The notes beneath the pieces are model-generated. The model was not told the DNA's origin and did no database searches. It was given only the letters and a program-made list of their open reading frames with translations. From NCBI GenBank assembly GCA_020720565.1, contig DYOK01000115.1:1-8588 (forward strand): a stretch of DNA of 8,588 bases, written 5' to 3'. This DNA comes from Acetofilamentum sp. GTDB lineage: Bacteria > Bacteroidota > Bacteroidia > Bacteroidales > JAFGXI01. Below, one piece after another: positions 5,230 to 8,588 of the stretch. A program made the translations under genes and the position numbers. How positions within the stretch are numbered: the first letter of the stretch is position 1; every line of letters begins with the position of its first letter.

Positions 5230-6861
5230 ATGAACAATGCCGTTTTTATGTTCGAGTTGCCAAAAAATGAACCTGTAAAGGAATATCGTATTGGCTCACC
5301 AGAAAGAAAAGAATTAAAAGCCAAGCTCGAAGAGCTTAAAAATAATCCTATCGAAATTCCAATAATTATTGGCGGAAAAGAAATAAGAACTGGCAATATT
5401 GCTAAGTTTACCATGCCTACCGATCATGGTCATGTATTGGCAACTTACCATGTAGCCGGCGAAAAAGAAGTTCAGATGGCTATCGATGCAGCCTTGGTTG
5501 CTAGAGAAAAATGGGCTGCAATGCCTTGGGTAGAGCGTGCTTCGATAACTTTGAAAGCAGCCGAACTTATTGCTACCAAATACCGTCAAACCATGAATGC
5601 GGCCACGATGTTAGGCCAAGGTAAAAATCCATATCAAGCCGAAATTGATGCGGCATGCGAAACCATCGATTTTTTACGGTTCAATGCACATTTTGCTTCT
5701 CAAATTTACGCCGACCAACCCATTAGTTCTCCTGGTGTTATCAACCGATTAGAATACAGACCTTTGGAAGGCTTCGTATTTGCCTTAACCCCATTTAACT
5801 TTACAGCCATTTGTTCTAATTTGAACATGTCTCCAGTTTTGATGGGTAACGTTACCGTTTGGAAACCTGCTACAACTGCTATTTTGTCGAATTACTATTT
5901 GATGAAAATTTTCAAAGAAGCTGGTTTACCCGATGGTGTAATTAACTTTGTTCCCGGACCAGGACGAACTGTAGGCAATGTAGTATTTAACTCACCCGAC
6001 TTTGCAGGTATCCACTTTACCGGATCGACCAATACCTTCCAACAATTTTGGAAAACAATCGGCGAAAATATCAAAAAATATAAAGCTTATCCACGTATAG
6101 TGGGCGAAACTGGAGGCAAAGACTTCGTATTTGCTCATCCAACTGCCGAGCCTTTTGCCGTTTCTACAGCACTAACTCGTGGTGCATTCGAATATCAAGG
6201 ACAAAAATGCTCTGCCGCTTCACGTGCTTATATTCCTGCCTCGATGTGGCCAGTAGTTGAGAAAAACCTTAAAGCAGATTTAGCTGAATTTACAGTAGGC
6301 GACGTTACCGAATTCCATCATTTTATGAACGCTGTAATCGACAAATCGGGATTCGATTCTATTACCGCATACATTCAAATGGCTAAAGATAGCGACAAAG
6401 CCGAAATTGTTTCGGGTGGTAATTGGGACGACAGCAAAGGTTATTTTATTGAGCCAACTGTCATTAGAGTTACCGATCCGCATTTTGTAACCATGGAAGA
6501 AGAGATATTCGGACCCGTGCTTACTATCTATGTGTACGAAGATGCGAAACTCGACGAAACATTAAAAATCTGTAACGAAACTTCGCCTTATGCCTTAACA
6601 GGGGCAATTTTTGCACAAGATCGATACGAATTGAATCGTATGGCCGAAGCCCTTCGTTATGCTGCCGGTAACTTCTACTTAAACGACAAGCCCACAGGTG
6701 CAGTTGTTGGACAACAACCTTTTGGCGGCGCTCGTGGATCAGGCACTAACGATAAAGCAGGTTCTTATCTTAACTTAATTCGATGGACCAACACCCGTAC
6801 CATTAAAGAAACACTGGTGCCTCCAACCAATTATAAATATCCTTTCCTCGAAAAGGAATAA
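5230..6861 (+). CDS. pruA: L-glutamate gamma-semialdehyde (1-pyrroline-5-carboxylate) dehydrogenase
   Basis: This enzyme oxidises glutamate-gamma-semialdehyde, the open form of P5C, to glutamate with NAD+. It is the last step of proline breakdown and also serves arginine/ornithine catabolism. At 543 residues it is the stand-alone ALDH4-type enzyme, not the PutA fusion, so a separate proline dehydrogenase would be needed. None is in the window. ALDH landmarks are PFNFTA with oxyanion Asn190, WKPA with Lys212, FTGSTNTF (263-270) of the cofactor site, GETGGKD with general base Glu293, GQKC with catalytic Cys327, EEIFGP (424-429), and the C-terminal PFGGARGSGTND (497-508), which matches the ALDH4 glutamate-anchoring loop. 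All key residues are intact. The start MNNAVF suits the family, with Met7 as the only nearby alternative. It lies 245 bp after the trxA terminator and 125 bp before an ALDH7-type gene in the same direction, so the two could form a two-gene unit. Confidence 0.96.
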   Translation: MNNAVFMFELPKNEPVKEYRIGSPERKELKAKLEELKNNPIEIPIIIGGKEIRTGNIAKFTMPTDHGHVLATYHVAGEKEVQMAIDAALVAREKWAAMPWVERASITLKAAELIATKYRQTMNAATMLGQGKNPYQAEIDAACETIDFLRFNAHFASQIYADQPISSPGVINRLEYRPLEGFVFALTPFNFTAICSNLNMSPVLMGNVTVWKPATTAILSNYYLMKIFKEAGLPDGVINFVPGPGRTVGNVVFNSPDFAGIHFTGSTNTFQQFWKTIGENIKKYKAYPRIVGETGGKDFVFAHPTAEPFAVSTALTRGAFEYQGQKCSAASRAYIPASMWPVVEKNLKADLAEFTVGDVTEFHHFMNAVIDKSGFDSITAYIQMAKDSDKAEIVSGGNWDDSKGYFIEPTVIRVTDPHFVTMEEEIFGPVLTIYVYEDAKLDETLKICNETSPYALTGAIFAQDRYELNRMAEALRYAAGNFYLNDKPTGAVVGQQPFGGARGSGTNDKAGSYLNLIRWTNTRTIKETLVPPTNYKYPFLEKE

Positions 6862-6880
6862 GCAGAAATTAAAATAGAGA

Positions 6881-6933
6881 ACTTGCAAAATTGACTTTTT
6901 CGGTTGAACGACATAAAAAACAGATTTGCAAGT
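6881..6933. promoter_or_regulatory. 53-bp imperfect dyad between pruA and the ALDH7-type gene
   Basis: ACTTGCAAA (6881-6889) and TTTGCAAGT (6925-6933) are perfect 9-bp arms. In exact register inside them, TTG (6891-6893) pairs with CAG (6921-6923, one G-U) and TTTT (6896-6899) with AAAA (6915-6918), all centred on 6907. The dyad contains AAAATTGACT (6887-6896) and GTTGAACGAC (6903-6912), the two words also present upstream of pruA. It begins 20 bp after the pruA stop codon. It is not followed by an uninterrupted T-tract, so it is not a standard terminator. It could be an operator over the downstream promoter, an attenuator, or an mRNA 3'-end stabiliser. Confidence 0.5.
6921..6928 (+). promoter_or_regulatory. 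Weak candidate -7 element for the ALDH7-type gene
   Basis: CAGATTTG matches five of the six fixed positions of TAnnTTTG and is the only such near-match in this spacer. It falls inside the right arm of the 53-bp dyad, so a protein bound there would block it. It predicts a leader of about 50 nt. Transcription by read-through from pruA is an equally good explanation for expression of the downstream gene. Confidence 0.25.
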
Positions 6934-6986
6934 CCCCTTACTTTATTTATTTTTACAAAATCTCAAACTGAAATACAAAAACAAAC

Positions 6987-8531
6987 ATGGATATTCAACA
7001 AATTTTCAAAACACTCGGATTGCAAGATGTGAACTTGGGTGTTTCTACAGGTGCTGAATGGATCGACACCAAAGGTGATATTACCTCTTCTTTTTCTCCT
7101 ATCGACGGAAAAGAAATTGCCAAAGTAAAAAATGGAACTTTAGAAGATTACGAATACGTAATTAAAAAAGCAGAGCAAGCTTTTAAAGTATGGCGTAACG
7201 TACCTGCACCTCAAAGAGGCGAAGTGGTTCGTCAAATCGGATTGGCATTGCGAGAATATAAAGAGCCACTTGGTGCTTTAGTAACGCTTGAAATGGGCAA
7301 AATTTACCAAGAAGGTTTGGGCGAAGTTCAAGAAATGATTGATATTTGTGATTTTGCTACCGGTCAATCTCGTTTGATTAATGGTATCAATTTGCAATCG
7401 GAACGCCCTATGCACCGTTTGTCGGAGCAATATCATCCACTTGGTTTAGTTGGTATCGTTACTTCGTACAACTTCCCAGTGGCCGTTTGGGCATGGAATA
7501 CTGCTTTAGCTGCTATAGCAGGTGATGTGGTCGTTTGGAAGCCATCTTCTAAAACCCCTTTAACTGCAATTGCTACTCAACGCATTATCCACAAAGTACT
7601 TAAAGACAATAATATTCCCGAAGGTGTATTTAACTTGGTAATTGCCAAATCTTCGATTATGGGCGATAACTTCTTAGCCGATAAACGTATTCCATTGTTA
7701 TCGGTTACTGGTTCGACTGCCGTTGGACAAAGAGTAGGTGCTATTGTAGGCAAACGATTGGGCAAAACTATTTTGGAATTAGGTGGTAACAATGCCGTTA
7801 TTATTTCGGACAAAGCCGATATCCAAATGGCTGTAATGTCGACTGTATTTGGTACTGTAGGTACTGCAGGACAACGCTGCACGTCGACTCGTCGTGTTAT
7901 TGTTCACGAAAAAATCTACAACGAAGTTCGCGATAAATTTGTATCGGCATACGAAAAAATTGTTCCAAAAATTGGCAACCCATTGAAACCTGAAACATTG
8001 GTTGGACCACTTATCGACAAAGCTTCTGTAAGTTTGTTTACCGATGCTGTTGAAAAAGTAGCAGCCGAAGGCGGAAAAGTATTGTTTGGCGGTCAAGTGC
8101 TTACTGGTCCTGGATTTGAATCGGGAACTTATGTAGTGCCCTGTATTGCTGAAGCTGAAAACCACTATAAAATTGTTCAAGAAGAAACCTTTGCTCCTAT
8201 TGTTTATTTGATTAAGTATAAAGGTGATATCACCAACGCTATTGAAATTAACAACGGCGTTCCACAAGGTTTATCGTCGGCTTGCTTTACTTTAGACGTT
8301 CGCGAAGCTGAAACATTCTTATCGTTAGTTGGTTCAGATTGCGGTATTGCCAATGTCAACTTAGGAACTTCTGGTGCCGAAATTGGTGGTGCCTTTGGTG
8401 GTGAAAAAGAAACCGGTGGCGGACGCGAATCGGGATCTGACTCTTGGAAAATCTACATGCGACGTCAAACCAATACCGTAAATTACGGTACAGCCTTACC
8501 TTTGGCTCAAGGTTTGAAATTCGATATCTAA
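6987..8531 (+). CDS. ALDH7-family dehydrogenase (probable L-aminoadipate-semialdehyde / piperideine-6-carboxylate dehydrogenase)
   Basis: This 514-residue NAD-dependent aldehyde dehydrogenase is closely similar to human ALDH7A1 (antiquitin) and the Pseudomonas lysine-catabolic enzyme AmaB. It is expected to oxidise 2-aminoadipate-6-semialdehyde (P6C) to 2-aminoadipate in the cytoplasm. Visible residues are YNFP with oxyanion Asn162, WKPSS with Lys185, VTGSTAVG (240-247) for NAD, LELGGNNA with general base Glu264, GQRC with catalytic Cys298 preceded by Arg297, and EETFAP (399-404). ALDH7 hallmarks are GEVQEMIDICDFATG (112-126) and the C-terminal NVNLGTSGAEIGGAFGGEK (456-474), the family's substrate-anchor loop, followed by GGGRESGSDSWK. 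No other lysine-degradation gene is in the window, so the pathway is inferred. A broader role in aldehyde detoxification is the alternative. The gene follows pruA by 125 bp and is closed by a terminator starting 24 bp downstream. Confidence 0.93.
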   Translation: MDIQQIFKTLGLQDVNLGVSTGAEWIDTKGDITSSFSPIDGKEIAKVKNGTLEDYEYVIKKAEQAFKVWRNVPAPQRGEVVRQIGLALREYKEPLGALVTLEMGKIYQEGLGEVQEMIDICDFATGQSRLINGINLQSERPMHRLSEQYHPLGLVGIVTSYNFPVAVWAWNTALAAIAGDVVVWKPSSKTPLTAIATQRIIHKVLKDNNIPEGVFNLVIAKSSIMGDNFLADKRIPLLSVTGSTAVGQRVGAIVGKRLGKTILELGGNNAVIISDKADIQMAVMSTVFGTVGTAGQRCTSTRRVIVHEKIYNEVRDKFVSAYEKIVPKIGNPLKPETLVGPLIDKASVSLFTDAVEKVAAEGGKVLFGGQVLTGPGFESGTYVVPCIAEAENHYKIVQEETFAPIVYLIKYKGDITNAIEINNGVPQGLSSACFTLDVREAETFLSLVGSDCGIANVNLGTSGAEIGGAFGGEKETGGGRESGSDSWKIYMRRQTNTVNYGTALPLAQGLKFDI

Positions 8532-8554
8532 AATTAAGTTTTTAGTTCAAATAT

Positions 8555-8588
8555 AAAAGGCAGTCTTAAAACAAGGCTGCCTTTTTTT
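8555..8588 (+). terminator. Intrinsic terminator after the ALDH7-type gene
   Basis: AAAAGGCAG (8555-8563) pairs perfectly with CTGCCTTTT (8577-8585). The stem continues inward as TCTT (8564-8567) with AAGG (8573-8576, one G-U), leaving a 5-nt loop at 8568-8572. The T-tract from 8582 runs to the window edge. This is a strong rho-independent terminator ending the pruA/ALDH7 unit. Confidence 0.92.

Noticed and set aside
7779..8267. 162-codon minus-strand ORF inside the ALDH7-type gene
   Set aside because: It is fully covered by a conserved dehydrogenase on the plus strand. Its low-complexity Asn/Phe/Ser-rich translation is typical of antisense frames.

Overview
The window is 8.6 kb of AT-rich DNA, probably chromosomal, from a member of the Bacteroidota. 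Three things support this. Several genes have the Bacteroidota-type -7 promoter word TAnnTTTG a short distance upstream. Start codons lack Shine-Dalgarno sequences and are preceded by A/T-rich stretches. The glutamine synthetase is the large type III enzyme typical of this phylum. The set of a type III glutamine synthetase plus two amino-acid semialdehyde dehydrogenases suggests an environmental Bacteroidales/Marinilabiliales-like or related lineage, but the genus cannot be read from the sequence.

Layout. At 1-19 a perfect palindrome carries back-to-back -7 elements and probably serves the first gene plus a divergent gene outside the window. At 39-923 (+) lies a polytopic membrane protein of the LPG_synthase_TM/UPF0104 family. 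It converges on a family 2 glycosyltransferase with two C-terminal membrane segments (980-2065, -). A 246-bp divergent spacer follows. It holds a promoter for the glycosyltransferase and a promoter for glutamine synthetase III (2312-4492, +), the latter preceded by two C-rich direct repeats exactly 52 bp apart. Thioredoxin (4615-4932, +) has its own promoter and ends in a strong intrinsic terminator. A 297-bp spacer with a candidate promoter, a 14-bp perfect palindrome and a possible 15-codon leader ORF precedes the glutamate-gamma-semialdehyde (P5C) dehydrogenase gene pruA (5230-6861, +). A 125-bp spacer with a 53-bp dyad separates pruA from an ALDH7/antiquitin-type dehydrogenase (6987-8531, +), which ends in a second intrinsic terminator at the window edge. 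No intergenic stretch exceeds 300 bp.

How the genes fit together. The right-hand two thirds is an amino-acid and nitrogen neighbourhood. Glutamine synthetase consumes glutamate and ammonia. PruA makes glutamate from the proline/arginine intermediate P5C. The ALDH7 enzyme is expected to oxidise the one-carbon-longer homologue (P6C/aminoadipate semialdehyde) from lysine. The genes are separate transcription units or at most a pruA-ALDH7 pair, and short intergenic words are shared upstream of trxA, pruA and the ALDH7 gene. The two left-hand genes look like envelope glycolipid or glycan functions.

The genes themselves are ordinary, intact housekeeping or catabolic genes. I see no mobile element, CRISPR array, RNA gene or novel multi-gene system. 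The points worth a second look are in the intergenic DNA.
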